Origin: Nitrosomonas nitrosa
Lineage (GTDB): Bacteria > Pseudomonadota > Gammaproteobacteria > Burkholderiales > Nitrosomonadaceae
NCBI RefSeq assembly: GCF_003051105.1
Contig: NZ_QAOO01000018.1
Coordinates: forward strand, 1-62,156
Direction of reading: 5' to 3'
Length of the DNA: 62,156 nt
This document shows positions 61,222-62,156 of this stretch, piece by piece (position 1 is the first letter of the stretch; each line of letters starts with the position of its first letter). Both the position numbers and the translations under genes were made by a program. The notes below the pieces were generated by a model. It did no database searches and was not told the origin of the DNA. It saw only the letters and a program-made list of their open reading frames with translations.

Positions 61222-62156
61222 ATGTATATCGCCCGTGTTCCCAACCGTAAATCCAAACCCACAATTTTGTTAAGGGAGTCGTACCGTGAGGGGAGTAAAG
61301 TCCGCACACGCACTCTCGCCAACTTAACATCCTGGGCGCCAGAGCGAATCGAAGCGCTGGATCGTGCTTTGAAGGGAGAGTTTGACAATTGCTCAGGCGA
61401 CATGATCAGCGGTGCTATTTTTGGCGTGTTGTTTGCGCTAAAGCAGCTAGCTGATCAGGTGGGCATCACACAGGTGTTGGGTAGCGCACGGGAAAGTCAA
61501 TTGGCACTGTTTCTGATCTTGGCACGCATAGCCCATGGCGGATCGCGCTTGTCAGCGGTGCGTTGGGCGGACCAGCACGCCGCAGGTGATGTATTAGGTT
61601 TAAGCACGTTCGATGAAGACGACCTATATGAAGCACTGGACTGGCTGGCAAATCAGCAGGAGGAAATCGAGCGCGCGTTGTATCGGACCTATGTTGAACG
61701 GGAAGGTAAGCCGCCAATGCTGGTATTGTATGATGTGACCTCGAGCTATTTCGAGGGGGAATGCAATGAGTTGGGCCGGTACGGTTACAACCGTGATGGC
61801 AAGCGGGGCAAATTGCAGATCGTCATTGGCATGCTGACAGCAGACGATGGCGAACCCTTGGCGGTGAGAGTATTTGAAGGAAATACTGCAGACCCGTCGA
61901 CACTGGCAAGTCAGATCACGATGCTGAAGGCGTCGTTTGGCATCGACGAAGTGGTCATGGTGGGAGATCGGGGCATGATCAAGGCCAAGGGAAAAGATGC
62001 GCTGGCAGCAGAAGGATTTCGTTACATCAGCGCGCTAACCGATGCGCAGGTGCGCACCCTACTTAAGCAGGGCGTGTTACAGCCGGATTTGTTCGATCAG
62101 CACCTGTGCGAAGTAGCGCTTGATAACAAGCGCCTAATCTTGCGTCGCAACGACGC
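61222..62156 (+). mobile_element. IS1634-type transposase, N-terminal part (runs off the right edge)
   Basis: At least 311 codons open to the window edge, starting MYIARVPNRKSKPTILLRES. Later blocks LALFLILARIAHGGSRLSAV, LYDVTSSYFEG with the first catalytic Asp, GYNRDGKRGKLQIVIGMLT, and MVGDRGMIKAKG with the second Asp identify a DDE transposase of the IS1634 (IS4 superfamily) group. Upstream 61100-61220 is very AT-rich; I could not define the left terminal repeat. Appears intact as far as seen. Confidence 0.88.

Overview
The window looks like a chromosomal segment of a betaproteobacterial ammonia oxidiser, most likely Nitrosomonas or a close relative. The strongest clue is an Rh-type (Rh50-like) ammonium channel at 57.8 kb. 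Typical betaproteobacterial blocks support it: petABC-sspAB, ubiCAD, gatCAB beside mreBCD-mrdA-rodA-rlpA, rpe-gph-trpE, pyrG-eno-ftsB, sdhCDA and trpGDC. The assignment is inferred from gene content; no rRNA gene is present.

Layout. 1-3.6 kb: end of an integrated conjugative or mobilizable element with an RP4 (IncP)-like order traI-traJ-[oriT]-traK-traL-traM, plus an AlpA-like HTH protein, ending at the 3' end of a tRNA-Thr gene. 3.6-15.1 kb: tRNA-Thr, sspB/sspA, cytochrome bc1 (petABC), ubiquinone genes (ubiC, ubiA, ubiD and a DCC-family protein), a metallophosphoesterase, a Tim44-like protein, an SDR and an alpha/beta hydrolase. 15.1-25.2 kb: gatBAC on the minus strand, then the rod-shape/septum operon mreB-mreC-mreD-mrdA-rodA-rlpA on the plus strand. 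As given, mreC carries an apparent one-base frameshift in a run of eight T. 25.2-29.6 kb: a MITE-like repeat, a large unrecognised glycine-zipper membrane protein whose first codons lie inside that repeat, and comEC.

29.6-33.5 kb is a decay zone: an ISAs1-family transposase remnant, a hicB/hicA pair with hicA frameshifted, a ParE-type toxin/antitoxin pair, scraps of another HicB-like antitoxin and a transposase, and a dodecin. 33.5-36.5 kb: rpe-gph-trpE. 36.9-43.9 kb: a catabolic cluster resembling the 4-cresol/4-alkylphenol dehydrogenase system (cytochrome c subunit, PchX-like protein, VAO-type flavoprotein), with an aryl-alcohol dehydrogenase, an aldehyde dehydrogenase, an FMN reductase and an FmdE-like protein. 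Together these could turn an alkylphenol or related phenol into the hydroxybenzoate, feeding electrons to c-type cytochromes and NAD(P)H. No ring-cleavage gene is visible.

44-48 kb: a dicarboxylate/amino-acid symporter, an RDD protein and a tonB-exbB-exbD operon behind a likely Fur box. 48-57.5 kb: an 87-bp inverted-repeat element, pyrG, eno, ftsB, a second MITE-like copy, sdhA-sdhD-sdhC and trpC-trpD-trpG (minus strand). trpE and trpGDC, usually one cluster with rpe-gph in relatives, lie about 20 kb apart in opposite orientations, as an inversion would leave them. 57.5-62.2 kb: the Rh channel, an SRPBCC protein, a flavin monooxygenase and an IS1634-type transposase running off the right edge.
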